From NCBI GenBank assembly GCA_945889445.1, contig CAMDBX010000045.1, positions 1 to 32,697 on the forward strand: 32,697 nt of DNA. Reading direction: 5' to 3'. Numbering within the stretch: the stretch's first letter is position 1; each line of letters begins with the position of its first letter. Shown piece by piece: positions 1 to 7,824 of the stretch. A program made the translations under genes and the position numbers. The stretch is from Rhizobium sp. Q54 (GTDB lineage: Bacteria; Pseudomonadota; Alphaproteobacteria; Rhizobiales; Aestuariivirgaceae). The notes beneath the pieces were generated by a model that was not told where the DNA came from, ran no database searches, and was given only the letters and a program-made list of their open reading frames with translations.

Positions 1-297
1 TACGTGAAGGTGAAGGAGACGGGCGGTCGCCTCGGCTTCATCACGCCCTTGACCCATAATTTCTGCGAGAGCTGCAACCGCGTCCGCCTCACCTGCACCG
101 GCACGCTCTACATGTGCCTGGGCCAGGAAGATGCCGCCGACCTGCGCGCGCCACTGCGGGCTTCCGAAGGCAATGAACTCCTCGATGCCGCGATCGACGA
201 GGCCATTGGCCGCAAGCCCAAGGGCCACGACTTCATCATCGACCGCCAGCACAACAAGCCGGCTGTCGCCCGCCACATGAGCGTCACCGGCGGCTGA
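1..297 (+). CDS. moaA: GTP 3',8-cyclase MoaA, C-terminal part (5' end outside window)
   Basis: The C-terminal 98 residues of the radical-SAM enzyme that starts molybdenum cofactor synthesis by cyclising GTP. The reading frame is open from base 1, so the gene begins upstream of the window. The stretch carries the second, substrate-binding iron-sulfur cluster motif of MoaA: Cys22, Cys25 and Cys39 of the visible part, spaced C-x2-C-x13-C within [11 protein letters not shown]. The preceding GGRLGFITP and the family's terminal segment are also recognisable. It ends in TGA at 295-297. The next gene downstream is an unrelated transporter, so no other moa gene is visible here. Confidence 0.95.
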   Translation, partial: YVKVKETGGRLGFITPLTHNFCESCNRVRLTCTGTLYMCLGQEDAADLRAPLRASEGNELLDAAIDEAIGRKPKGHDFIIDRQHNKPAVARHMSVTGG

Positions 298-350
298 GCC
301 CTGCGCTGCCGGCATAGCGGCGCAGCCCGGAAGCGCGCTACGCATCATCC

Positions 351-1259
351 ATGGCTTACCTGCCGCAAAACACGGCACTCCGCGCCGGCCTCCTCATGGT
401 CTGCGCCATGGGGTCCTTCGTCTGCAACGACACGATCGTCAAGATCGTCGGCGCGCATCTGCCGGTGGGCGAGCTGATTGCGCTGCGCGGCGTCATGGCG
501 ATGACCATCCTCACCGCCATCTGCGCCAGCCAAGGTCTGCTCGGAGACCTGCCGAAGATCCGCCAGAAGAACGTGCTGATGCGCTCCACCTGCGATCTCT
601 TCGCCACCATCGCCTTCGTCACGGCACTCGTCCACATGCCCATCGCCAACCTCACCTCGGTGATGCAGGCGGTGCCGCTGGTGGTGGCACTTCTCTCCAT
701 GATGTTCCTCGGCGAGGAGGTGGGCTGGCGGCGCATGATCGCCATCGTCGGCGGCTTCATCGGTGTACTGATGATCGTCAAGCCATCGGTGTCGAACTTT
801 TCGGTCTATGAGGTGCTGGCACTTTCCATCGTGCTGTTTGTGGCGGTGCGAGACCTTCTCACCAAGACCATTCCCGCCCGCATCCCGGTCTTCGTCATCG
901 CACTCGCCAATGCCGGCTTCGTGACGGTGGGCGGCGTGGCGCTGATGCTGTTCCAGGGCGCACAGAGGCCGGAAGCCTGGGAGGTCGGCCTCCTGGCGCT
1001 GGCCGCCTGCTTCCTCTCCGCCGGCTACCTGCTGATGGTGGCCACGCTGCGCCTGGGCGAGCTGACCGGCACGGCCCCCTTCCGCTATTCGGTGATGGTC
1101 TTCGCCATCATCTCCGGCGTCGTCGTCTTCGGCGAGTTTCCGGACTGGATCGCCATCCTCGGCATGGTGCTGATCGTGGTCTGCGGGCTCTATGCCGCGC
1201 ACCGCGAGGCGCTGCGGTCAAGAGCGCTCAGTGATAGCGCAGGAATGCCAGCGCCGTGA
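351..1259 (+). CDS. DMT-superfamily (EamA) transporter
   Basis: A 302-residue inner-membrane protein with about ten hydrophobic segments arranged as two EamA-like halves, the usual size and layout of drug/metabolite transporters. The first half begins with GLLMVCAMGSFVCNDTIVK and contains the ELIALRGVMA segment typical of the family; the second half starts near residue 150. The substrate cannot be told from sequence. The ATG at 351 is the first in-frame start, but no strong ribosome binding site precedes it. The 3' end overlaps the convergent TauE-like gene by 32 bases. Confidence 0.85.
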   Translation: MAYLPQNTALRAGLLMVCAMGSFVCNDTIVKIVGAHLPVGELIALRGVMAMTILTAICASQGLLGDLPKIRQKNVLMRSTCDLFATIAFVTALVHMPIANLTSVMQAVPLVVALLSMMFLGEEVGWRRMIAIVGGFIGVLMIVKPSVSNFSVYEVLALSIVLFVAVRDLLTKTIPARIPVFVIALANAGFVTVGGVALMLFQGAQRPEAWEVGLLALAACFLSAGYLLMVATLRLGELTGTAPFRYSVMVFAIISGVVVFGEFPDWIAILGMVLIVVCGLYAAHREALRSRALSDSAGMPAP

Positions 1260-1989
1260 GGCACACGGCCCAGACCAGGATGCCCCTGCGCACATAGTGG
1301 TGCGGAATGCGCATCGCCACCTTGGCCGTGAAGTAGCCCGAAATCATCGCGCCCGTCATCATGACGAGCGACGGCACCCAGCGGATGACGCCGGCCTGCG
1401 CGAAGATGGCGATCGAGATCACCGTCATCAGCGTGATCGTCACGTTGCGAATGGCATTGGCCTGGTGGATCGTCATGTGGCTGAAGATCGCATAGATCGC
1501 GAACATCACGATCCCCATGCCGAGCCCGAAATAGCCGCCATAGACGAAGACGATGAACTCGAGCAGGAAGGACAGCCACAGCCAGCGCGAACCGTCGAAG
1601 GCGAAGTCGCGCTCCAGCTTGTTCTTCAGCCACGGGCCCAGCGCAAAGGACGTGGTGGCAAACAGCAGCAGCCACGGGATCACCTTCTGGAAGGCCGCCT
1701 GACCGGTGTGGATGAGGATCCACGAGCCCAGCACGCCGCCAGTCGCCGCCAGGCACAACCTGAACCACAGGTGCTTACGCACCTTCTTCAGTTCATGGCG
1801 ATAGACCACGCTGCCCACCACGTTGGCGGGCAGCACGGCCACGAAGTTGGAGGCATTGGCCTCGATCTCCGTCATCCCCGCCGCCAGCAGCAGCGGAAAG
1901 GTCATGAAGCCGGCACCTCCCGCCATCACGTTGATGAAGCCTGCCAGCAGGCCGCCGGCGAACAGGAGGAAAATGTGGAGAAGGTCCAA
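1228..1989 (-). CDS. TauE/SafE-family permease (probable anion exporter)
   Basis: A 253-residue inner-membrane protein of the TauE/SafE family. Members move sulfite, sulfoacetate or related organic anions. The N-terminal LLAGFINVMAGGAGFMTFPLLL is the family signature, and a related repeat-like segment, YGGYFGLGMGIVMF, lies near residue 140. About seven or eight membrane segments are visible. The predicted start is TTG at 1987-1989: no in-frame ATG lies close upstream, and this start leaves the expected short leader before the signature. The substrate is unknown. It converges with and overlaps the DMT transporter gene. Confidence 0.85.
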   Translation of the reverse strand: MDLLHIFLLFAGGLLAGFINVMAGGAGFMTFPLLLAAGMTEIEANASNFVAVLPANVVGSVVYRHELKKVRKHLWFRLCLAATGGVLGSWILIHTGQAAFQKVIPWLLLFATTSFALGPWLKNKLERDFAFDGSRWLWLSFLLEFIVFVYGGYFGLGMGIVMFAIYAIFSHMTIHQANAIRNVTITLMTVISIAIFAQAGVIRWVPSLVMMTGAMISGYFTAKVAMRIPHHYVRRGILVWAVCLTALAFLRYH

Positions 1990-2038
1990 GGCGGCGGGGC
2001 TCGTCGAAAACGGAGAGGATGCTTATGCCCCAAATATT

Positions 2039-2113
2039 GCCGTCACCCCAGCGAAAGCTGGGGCCCAGCTTAGCCGCTCCAAGCGGGATGCCAGCTTGCG
2101 CTGGCATGACGGC
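2039..2113. repeat. Cloverleaf-folding palindromic intergenic repeat
   Basis: A 75-base element that can fold as a four-way junction. The outer stem pairs GCCGTCA (2039-2045) with TGACGGC (2107-2113). Arm 1 pairs CCCCAGC (2046-2052) with GCTGGGG around a GAAA loop. Arm 2 pairs CCGCT (2074-2078) with AGCGG around CCA. Arm 3 pairs ATGCCAGC (2088-2095) with GCTGGCAT around TTGC, and its last base also borders the outer stem. Elements with this CCCCAGCGAAAGCTGGGG core are, to my knowledge, dispersed in many copies between genes in alphaproteobacterial genomes. This copy sits just upstream of the ICMT-family gene. Confidence 0.75.
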
Positions 2114-2137
2114 GAACAGGGGGCTACACTGTCGCCC

Positions 2138-2671
2138 ATGTGGCTCCATATCCTGATCCTCACCCTCGTCACCCTGCAGCGGGTGATCGAGCTCGTCATC
2201 GCCCACCGCAACACGAAGAAGATCGAGGCGCGCGGCGGCTTCGAGGTTGGCTCCAACCGCTATGGCTTCGTGGTGGCCCTGCAGGTGCTGTGGCTCGCCG
2301 GGCTCTGGTACCTGGTGCTGACCTATCTGCCCGCGATCGACCAGCCATGGATCTATGCCTATGTGGTGCTGGAGGCGGCACGCGGCTGGATCGTCGCGGC
2401 ACTCGGCAACAGCTGGACCACCAGGCTCATGGTGGTGCCCGGCGAAAGCCTGCCGGACGAAGGCTTCCACAGCTGGATCCGGCATGCGAACTACTTCGTG
2501 GTGGCGGCGGAGGTCTTCATCCTGCCCATGGCTTTCGGGCTCATCTGGTATGCGCTGGCCTTCGGCATCCTGAACCTCATGCTGCTGTTCTGGCGCATGC
2601 AGTCCGAAGACGCGGCCCTCAAGCCGCTGCGCGAGGAACCCGCACCCGCCGACGTGCCACCCGAGGCCTAA
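2138..2671 (+). CDS. Isoprenylcysteine carboxyl methyltransferase (ICMT/YpbQ)-family membrane protein
   Basis: A 177-residue membrane protein with about five hydrophobic segments. The C-terminal half has the ICMT-family pattern HSWIRHANYFVVAAEVF, an RHxNY motif followed by a conserved Glu, which in characterised relatives binds the methyl donor S-adenosylmethionine. Bacterial YpbQ-like members have mostly unknown substrates, so methyl transfer is a family inference. The frame is open far upstream, but that part runs through the intergenic repeat and is not protein-like; the ATG at 2138 gives the expected membrane-first N terminus. The stop codon overlaps the stop of the convergent copper chaperone gene by three bases. 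Confidence 0.75.
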   Translation: MWLHILILTLVTLQRVIELVIAHRNTKKIEARGGFEVGSNRYGFVVALQVLWLAGLWYLVLTYLPAIDQPWIYAYVVLEAARGWIVAALGNSWTTRLMVVPGESLPDEGFHSWIRHANYFVVAAEVFILPMAFGLIWYALAFGILNLMLLFWRMQSEDAALKPLREEPAPADVPPEA

Positions 2672-3129
2672 TTCGTGCCGGCGGCAACACCGCCAACCCT
2701 GGCCTTCACCTTCACCTCGCCCGCCTTCTCGAAAGTAAGGGTGATCTCGATCTCATCGCCCTCCTTCAGCGGCTGGGCCAGCCCCATCAGCATGATGTGA
2801 TAGCCGCCGGGCTTCATCTCCAGCATCCCGTTGGCCGGAATTTCGAGGGCGTCGACGTGTTCCATCTTCATCACCCCGTCCTCCTCCACCGTCTTGTGGA
2901 GCGCCGCCATCTTCGCGGCCGGGCTCGAGACCACCAGCAGCCGGTCCGCCTCGCCATGTGCCATCAGGCTCACATAGGCAGCACCTGCCTCGGCGGTGGG
3001 CGTGGCGGAGGCGCGGGCATAGGCCTTGGTGACCATCACGTTGCTGGCGCTGGCCCCCGGTGCCAGTGCTAAGGTGGCGGCGAGGGTGAACGAGATGGCG
3101 GTGGCAAGGGCGGTCAATGTTCTGCGCAT
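2668..3129 (-). CDS. Periplasmic copper chaperone PCu(A)C (DUF461)
   Basis: A 153-residue secreted protein with an N-terminal signal peptide (MRRTLTALATAISFTLAAT, likely cleaved after the ASA near residue 29). The mature part carries the exact PCuAC copper-binding spacing H-x10-M-x21-H-x-M: His78, Met89, His111, Met113. Family members bind Cu(I) in the periplasm and help deliver it to cytochrome c oxidase or other copper proteins. The ATG at 3127-3129 is preceded on the minus strand by AAGGAGA, a strong ribosome binding site. No Sco partner lies alongside. It starts back to back with the DUF1194 gene. Confidence 0.9.
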   Translation of the reverse strand: MRRTLTALATAISFTLAATLALAPGASASNVMVTKAYARASATPTAEAGAAYVSLMAHGEADRLLVVSSPAAKMAALHKTVEEDGVMKMEHVDALEIPANGMLEMKPGGYHIMLMGLAQPLKEGDEIEITLTFEKAGEVKVKARVGGVAAGTN

Positions 3130-3853
3130 GGGAGTCTCCTTGGCGGCGTTTTGGCGTCTCCGGGCCGCCCTGTCACGCGCCTTGTGGTCGCGCCTCCTGC
3201 CGCTGGCACTGCTCTGCGCGCCGGCACAGGCGCAGGATACGACCGTCGCGGTGGAGCTGGTGCTGGCGCTCGATGCCTCGGCCAGCGTGGACCGCAGGGA
3301 GTTCGCCTTGCAGGTTGAAGGCCTTGCCCGCGCCTTCCGCGATCCGGACGTGCAGCGCGCGGTGGAGGACCTGAAGCCGCTGGGCGCCGCGGTGGCGGTT
3401 GTGCAATGGGGTGCGCCGGGCGAAACCCAGCTCGTGCTGCCCTTCACCCACCTGGAAAGCGGACGGGACGCCAAGGCCTTCGGCTTCCGCATGGGCCTCA
3501 TCCACCGCTGGATCTGGGCGAGCGCCACCTCCATCGCCAGCGGCATCACCGACAGCGCGGCCCTGATCGAGACCAACGCCTTCGACGGCCACCGCAAGGT
3601 CATCGACGTGTCCGGCGACGGCGAGGACAATGGCGGCGTGGACCTCGAAGCCGCAAGGCAGGCGGCCCGGGCCCGGGGCATCATCATCAACGGCCTGCCC
3701 ATCATGGCGGATGTTCCGGATCTCGACCGCTACTACGCATCCCGCGTCATCATCGGGCCGGACAGTTTCGTGGAGCCGGCACGCGACTTCGAGGACTACG
3801 TCCGCGCCATCCGCGCCAAGCTGCTGAAGGAGCTGCGGCCGCTGGCGTCGTGA
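3128..3853 (+). CDS. Secreted DUF1194 (von Willebrand A-like) protein
   Basis: About 241 residues with a signal peptide (hydrophobic SRLLPLALLCAPAQA) followed by one VWA-like domain of the DUF1194 family. The metal-ion-dependent adhesion motif DASAS is at residues 49-53 and a second acidic motif, SGDGEDN, lies near residue 160. The role is unknown; VWA domains usually bind protein partners through a divalent metal. The start is uncertain. The ATG at 3128 has no ribosome binding site and overlaps the start codon of the divergent PCuAC gene by two bases; an in-frame TTG at 3182, just before the signal peptide core, is an alternative. Confidence 0.85.
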   Translation: MGVSLAAFWRLRAALSRALWSRLLPLALLCAPAQAQDTTVAVELVLALDASASVDRREFALQVEGLARAFRDPDVQRAVEDLKPLGAAVAVVQWGAPGETQLVLPFTHLESGRDAKAFGFRMGLIHRWIWASATSIASGITDSAALIETNAFDGHRKVIDVSGDGEDNGGVDLEAARQAARARGIIINGLPIMADVPDLDRYYASRVIIGPDSFVEPARDFEDYVRAIRAKLLKELRPLAS

Positions 3854-3956
3854 ACCGACGCCCTGCCCCGCCCATTCACCTCCGGGAGCAGAGCCGGAGT
3901 GACGGACCCAGAGGGGGCGTGGAGCCCCTGGTAAAGTCGTAGGAAGGTTTTCTTAT

Positions 3957-3984
3957 TGCCGAGCTAGGGGACTAGCGGCATTTT
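3957..3984 (+). terminator. Candidate intrinsic terminator after the DUF1194 gene
   Basis: TGCCG (3957-3961) and CTAG (3964-3967) pair with CTAG (3972-3975) and CGGCA (3976-3980), with a two-base bulge on the left arm and a four-base loop. TTTT follows at 3981-3984. It lies about 100 bases after the DUF1194 stop and would also separate that gene from the convergent M20 gene. Confidence 0.5.
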
Positions 3985-4043
3985 AGAACAGCCAAAAACA
4001 ATCGTTACGAACTCCATCACGGGCCGGACGGAATTTCTGACAG

Positions 4044-5642
4044 TCACTCCCGCTCCATCGCCCGGTCCACGCCCGTCGCCGGGATCCACCATTCGCGCCC
4101 GCGCGGCGTCTCCACATATTCCGGCCACGGAAAATCGATGGGCGGGGCATAGTCGCACCACGGATGCGGGTCCTCCGCCTTCTCCTTCCGTTCGGCGAAC
4201 TCCGCCTTGGCGCGCGCCAGTGCAGCCTTGTCCGTCATCAGGTCGATGATCGTGCCGGCGATGGTCTTGCCCGCCGTTTCCACCGTCGGGTCGATGGTGG
4301 CGGGAATGCCGCCCAGCGCGTTGAGCGCCCATTCAGGGTAGGCGAAGCCCGGCGGCGCCTTCAGCACGGCGCGCCCGATGTAGAAGCGCACCGTGGGGGC
4401 GAACCACGTCATGTCGGTATAGTCGTCAGACGTGTAGTGCGTCTGCCAGGACGGCAGGTCGCGCCGCAGCCGCCGCTCCGCCTCCTGCGGGGGAACGAGC
4501 TGCGACAGCTCGTCGGCGAAGGGCTCCGTCATGGGGTCGAGGCCCAGTTCCTTCTGCAGCGCCTGCGCAACCTTCACCGCGTCCGTGCCATAGCGCGGCG
4601 CACCGGCGTGTTCGAGGTTGCGGAAGGTGATCTCCGCCATGGCATGGTTGGCAAGACCGGGTTTCGACTTCGACACCCAGTGGCGCTTCACCGTGCAGTG
4701 TGCCGCCGCCGCTGCGGCCTCGGCATTGCGGTCGAGCACGGCGTAGATTTTCTTGAGCATGGCGACGTCCGGGCAGCGCGCCGCATACATGATCATCGCC
4801 ATCTGGGCGGCGAGATTGTCCGCCGTGGCCTGCCCGCTGGCGAGAATGGTTTCGTTCAGCGTCCAGGTGCCGGAGTGCGGCAGCATGTGGTCGCGCATCA
4901 TCTTGGACAGCGTGTACATGGCGACGACCGCGTCATTCGCACCTGGCGCGCGGGCCGCCGTGTGCGCGGCGGGAATGGGTGCGCCCGCGGCATCGGTTAC
5001 GGCATCTGCAAGCCACGTCTGCGGAGTTTCGCACAGGAACTCGTAGATCGCCGCGTAGTAAGGCCCGCAATGGGTGTCCCAGCGCGCCGTGTTGCACAGC
5101 GGCAGCATGTAGAAGGGGTGGAAGGAGATGATGGCGTCAAGCCCGTCGTAATAGCCCTTCGCCGCATGGATGGGCTTGGAGCCCCGCACCTTCTCCGCTG
5201 GCTCGCCCATGAAGCGGAGCGTGCCGGTGATGCCGTGCTTCTCCATCGCCGCCTTGGCCGCGAGCGCGCCGACGAGCGAACCCATGCCGAGTGCCGAGTG
5301 CGGGTCCGTGTGACCACCTGCAAAGCGCGAGAGACCCTTGCGCGGCTGGCGCCACGGCACCGCCGCCTGGCAGTTGCCCGGCACCGCGTCATACTCCGCA
5401 TAGGCCATGACGGTGGGCCCCGGGCCGTTGGTCCATGTGGCGGAGAAGGCGGTGGGCATGCCGCCCGAGCCTTCCTCCACCGTAAAGCCCTCGGCGCGCA
5501 GGCGCTTCACATACCACTGCGCCGAGCGGTACTCGCGCCACGCCGTCTCGGCCAGGTGCCAGATGTGGCTGTTCCACGCCGACCAGTCGGCATGCCTTTC
5601 TTCCACCCAGCGGAAGGCATCAGCGCGTGCCGCATCGCTCAT
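4044..5642 (-). CDS. AbgB-like M20-family amidohydrolase
   Basis: A 532-residue metal-dependent amidohydrolase resembling aminobenzoyl-glutamate utilisation protein B and related M20D enzymes, which hydrolyse amide-linked amino-acid conjugates in the cytoplasm. Visible motifs are AYAEYDAVPGN, GGHTDPHSALGMGSL (a likely metal-ligand His), and GEPAEKVRGSKPIHAAKGYYDGLDAIISFHP. Two features differ from the classical family: CGH is replaced by GGH, and the usual PAEE acidic pair reads PAEK. It is also longer than typical AbgB (about 480). The ATG overlaps the stop of the upstream MocR regulator gene in an ATGA arrangement, so the two are translationally coupled and the regulator may control this enzyme. 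The substrate is unknown. Confidence 0.8.
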   Translation of the reverse strand: MSDAARADAFRWVEERHADWSAWNSHIWHLAETAWREYRSAQWYVKRLRAEGFTVEEGSGGMPTAFSATWTNGPGPTVMAYAEYDAVPGNCQAAVPWRQPRKGLSRFAGGHTDPHSALGMGSLVGALAAKAAMEKHGITGTLRFMGEPAEKVRGSKPIHAAKGYYDGLDAIISFHPFYMLPLCNTARWDTHCGPYYAAIYEFLCETPQTWLADAVTDAAGAPIPAAHTAARAPGANDAVVAMYTLSKMMRDHMLPHSGTWTLNETILASGQATADNLAAQMAMIMYAARCPDVAMLKKIYAVLDRNAEAAAAAAHCTVKRHWVSKSKPGLANHAMAEITFRNLEHAGAPRYGTDAVKVAQALQKELGLDPMTEPFADELSQLVPPQEAERRLRRDLPSWQTHYTSDDYTDMTWFAPTVRFYIGRAVLKAPPGFAYPEWALNALGGIPATIDPTVETAGKTIAGTIIDLMTDKAALARAKAEFAERKEKAEDPHPWCDYAPPIDFPWPEYVETPRGREWWIPATGVDRAMERE

Positions 5643-7066
5643 GATAGAACTCCAATCAGTTTCGCAGCGGCATGCTGCAGGTCGTCCTCGCTGAAGCCCG
5701 CGAAGCTGAGCAGCAGCCCCTGCTCGCGCTTGCGGCCCGCATAGTGGCTGGACAGCGACTGCGTCTCGATGCCCTTGGCTTCAAGTTTCTCCACCAGTGC
5801 CTCGTCGCTCACACCCGGCGGCAGGCGCAGCAGCAGCATGAGGCCTGCAGGCGAGGCATCCACCGTGAACAGCTTTCCCTCGCCGGGCTTCAGCGCCTCC
5901 ATCAGCGCGCGCCTTCGTGCCGCATAAATGCGGCGCATGCGGCGGATGTGGATGGCGAAGGCGCCCGACCCCATGAACTCGGCCAGTGCCGGCTGCGCCA
6001 TCAGTGACGGCGGTGCGCCATGCAACACGCGCTCCTCGCGGAAGCGCTTCACCAGTGCTTGCGGCACCACGATGTAGCCAAGCCGCACGATGGGCGAGAA
6101 CACCTTGGAGAAGGTGCCGGTGTAAATGACGCGCGCCCGCTTATCGAGGCTCATCAGCGCGGGCAGCGGCTTGCCCACATAGCGGTACTCGCTGTCGTAG
6201 TCGTCCTCGATCACGATGGCATCCGCATCCGCCGCCCAGTCGAGCAGTTCCAGGCGGCGGGCGAGCGGCATGGTCACGCCGGTTGGGTATTGCCGTGCCG
6301 GGGTCACGAAGGCGGCGCGCGCATCCTGCGCGCGTTCGATGCCGCGCGCCACGACGAGGCCTTCCGCATCAACAGGCACCGGAGCGGCCGTGACGCCCCC
6401 CAGAGAGAAGATGCGCCGCGCCGTCGGGTAGCCCGGTTCCTCGAACCAGACCTCGTCTCCTGGCTTCAGGATCGAGCGTCCGATCAGGTCGAAGGCGTCG
6501 AGGCCGCCCGCCGTCACGATCACCTGCTCGGCCGCGCAGTCGATGCCGCGCCACTCATAGAGGTGCCGCGCGATCGCCTCGCGCAAAGGGAGCCAGCCGA
6601 AAGGATCATTGTGCTCCAGCAGCGTCACCGGCGGATTGCGCCAGAAGCGGCCGAGCAACCGGCCCCATTCGTCATGCGGGAAATTCTCCCAGTCGACCAG
6701 GCCGGACCGGAAGGGTCGCGCCGGTTCGCTTCTGGCCGCACCGCGCGATGGTTCCCGCGCCCGCTCCTTGGGGGCCGAGGTGAGGAGCGACTCTGGCAGT
6801 TCGGCCGCCACGCGCGTGCCGGAGCCCGACCGGGTTTCGAGATAGCCCTCGCTCAGCAACTGCTCATAGGCCTCCACCACCGTGGCACGGGCGACGTTCA
6901 GCTCCTCCGAAAGTGCGCGCGTCGACGGAAGCTTGGTCTGCGGCTTCAGGCGGCCGCTCAGCACCAGCGAGCGCAGCTGGCGCGCGATTTGCGCCTGAAT
7001 CGGCTCGCGGTCATCGCGGTCGATGCCGATCTCGCTGGCCGAGGTGCCGAGAAGTGGTCTACTCAT
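5639..7066 (-). CDS. MocR/PdxR-type PLP-dependent transcriptional regulator
   Basis: A 475-residue fusion of a GntR-type winged helix (residues about 20-85, with LPSTRALSEELNVARATVVEAY) and a class-I aminotransferase-like domain. The PLP-binding lysine is Lys321 in TGTFSK, and the EDDYDSE motif lies near 287-293. Such proteins bind DNA and sense PLP, often with an amino acid. The ATG at 7064-7066 sets the start; further in-frame codons upstream run through the intergenic region and are not conserved-looking. The gene is coupled to the M20 gene downstream and diverges from a PNPOx-like gene, a common MocR arrangement. Confidence 0.92.
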   Translation of the reverse strand: MSRPLLGTSASEIGIDRDDREPIQAQIARQLRSLVLSGRLKPQTKLPSTRALSEELNVARATVVEAYEQLLSEGYLETRSGSGTRVAAELPESLLTSAPKERAREPSRGAARSEPARPFRSGLVDWENFPHDEWGRLLGRFWRNPPVTLLEHNDPFGWLPLREAIARHLYEWRGIDCAAEQVIVTAGGLDAFDLIGRSILKPGDEVWFEEPGYPTARRIFSLGGVTAAPVPVDAEGLVVARGIERAQDARAAFVTPARQYPTGVTMPLARRLELLDWAADADAIVIEDDYDSEYRYVGKPLPALMSLDKRARVIYTGTFSKVFSPIVRLGYIVVPQALVKRFREERVLHGAPPSLMAQPALAEFMGSGAFAIHIRRMRRIYAARRRALMEALKPGEGKLFTVDASPAGLMLLLRLPPGVSDEALVEKLEAKGIETQSLSSHYAGRKREQGLLLSFAGFSEDDLQHAAAKLIGVLS

Positions 7067-7078
7067 TTGACGCGAACT

Positions 7079-7098
7079 TGGTCCTTTCCGGCAGACCA
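7079..7098. promoter_or_regulatory. Candidate MocR operator (inverted repeat)
   Basis: A perfect inverted repeat, TGGTC-N10-GACCA, sits in the 70-base gap between the divergent MocR and PNPOx-like genes. The position fits an operator controlling both promoters. The assignment rests on location and symmetry only; arms of five bases can occur by chance. Confidence 0.35.
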
Positions 7099-7136
7099 TA
7101 TCGCAGGCATCGAGGAGACACAATGGAGTGTCGGTC

Positions 7137-7781
7137 ATGAATGCCCCCAGCGAACGGACCCGCGTCAAGCGGATGAACAAACGCGCCAAGTATGATGCCG
7201 AGACGGTGCACGGCATTCTTGACGCCACGCCGATCTGCAACGTGGGCTACGTCTTCGACGGCGCTCCCTACGTCACGCCGACGCTGCAGTGGCGCGAGGG
7301 CGATCATGTCTACTGGCACGGCTCCTCCGCCAGCCGCATGCTGGAGGCCTGTACGGAAGCCCAGGTCTGCCTCACCGTGTCGATCATCGACGGCTTCGTC
7401 ATGGCGCGCTCGGCCTATAACCACTCGTGCAACTACCGCTCGCTCATGGTGCTGGGCACCGCGCACAAGGTGACGGATCCGGCAGAAAAGGAAGCGAGCC
7501 TCAAGTCGTTTACCGAGGGCCTGTGGCCCGGCCGCTGGGACATGCTGCGCCAGATGACGGCGCAGGAACTGAAGGCCACCACCGTGCTGAAGCTCTCCCT
7601 CGAGGAGGCCTCCGCCAAGGTGCGCACCGGCGCGCCCGGCGATGACGAGGCCGACTACGCCCTGCCCATCTGGGCCGGCGTCATCCCGGTGCGCACGGAG
7701 GTTCTGGCGCCGGAGGATGATCCGCGGCTGTTGCCGGGACTGACGCCGCCGAAGCACATCACCGATTTCAGGATTGGTTGA
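7137..7781 (+). CDS. PNPOx-like flavin-nucleotide-binding protein (Pyridox_ox_2 family)
   Basis: A 214-residue split-barrel protein of the pyridoxamine-5'-phosphate-oxidase-like superfamily. Typical elements include an N-terminal helix ending in GILDATPICNVGYVFDGAPYVTPT, then VYWHGSSASRML, and ARSAYNHSCNYRSLMVLGTAHKV. Members bind FMN, heme or F420; PNP oxidase activity itself is not implied. The ATG at 7137 is chosen because GGAG ends eight bases upstream; a GTG at 7128 is in frame but would overlap that site. It diverges from a MocR regulator, a recurrent pairing that suggests regulation by it. Confidence 0.85.
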   Translation: MNAPSERTRVKRMNKRAKYDAETVHGILDATPICNVGYVFDGAPYVTPTLQWREGDHVYWHGSSASRMLEACTEAQVCLTVSIIDGFVMARSAYNHSCNYRSLMVLGTAHKVTDPAEKEASLKSFTEGLWPGRWDMLRQMTAQELKATTVLKLSLEEASAKVRTGAPGDDEADYALPIWAGVIPVRTEVLAPEDDPRLLPGLTPPKHITDFRIG

Positions 7782-7787
7782 GCCGTT

Positions 7788-7820
7788 CGTCTTCTCCCGC
7801 TCCTTCAGCGGGAGAAGACG
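7788..7820. terminator. Perfect 14-bp hairpin between convergent genes
   Basis: The arm at 7788-7801 (beginning CGTCTTCTCCC) pairs without mismatch with 7807-7820 around the loop CCTTC. It lies between the stop of the PNPOx-like gene and the stop of the convergent channel gene, and probably works in both directions. There is no T tract on either side, so it may act as a transcript-end stabiliser as well as, or instead of, a factor-independent terminator. Confidence 0.6.
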
Positions 7821-7824
7821 CCTG

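Noticed and set aside
2039-2113. Cloverleaf as a tRNA gene
   Set aside because: The middle arm has a three-base loop instead of a seven-base anticodon loop, and there is no T-arm GTTCRA sequence or CCA-proximal acceptor of the right length.
4164-5744. Long open frame of 526 codons on the plus strand, opposite the M20 amidohydrolase and part of the MocR gene
   Set aside because: Its translation is rich in Arg, Gly, His and Val without domain character, and the opposite frame encodes clear enzyme motifs. It is a by-product of high GC at third positions. The same applies to other long antisense frames, such as those at 345-1202 and 30717-32069.
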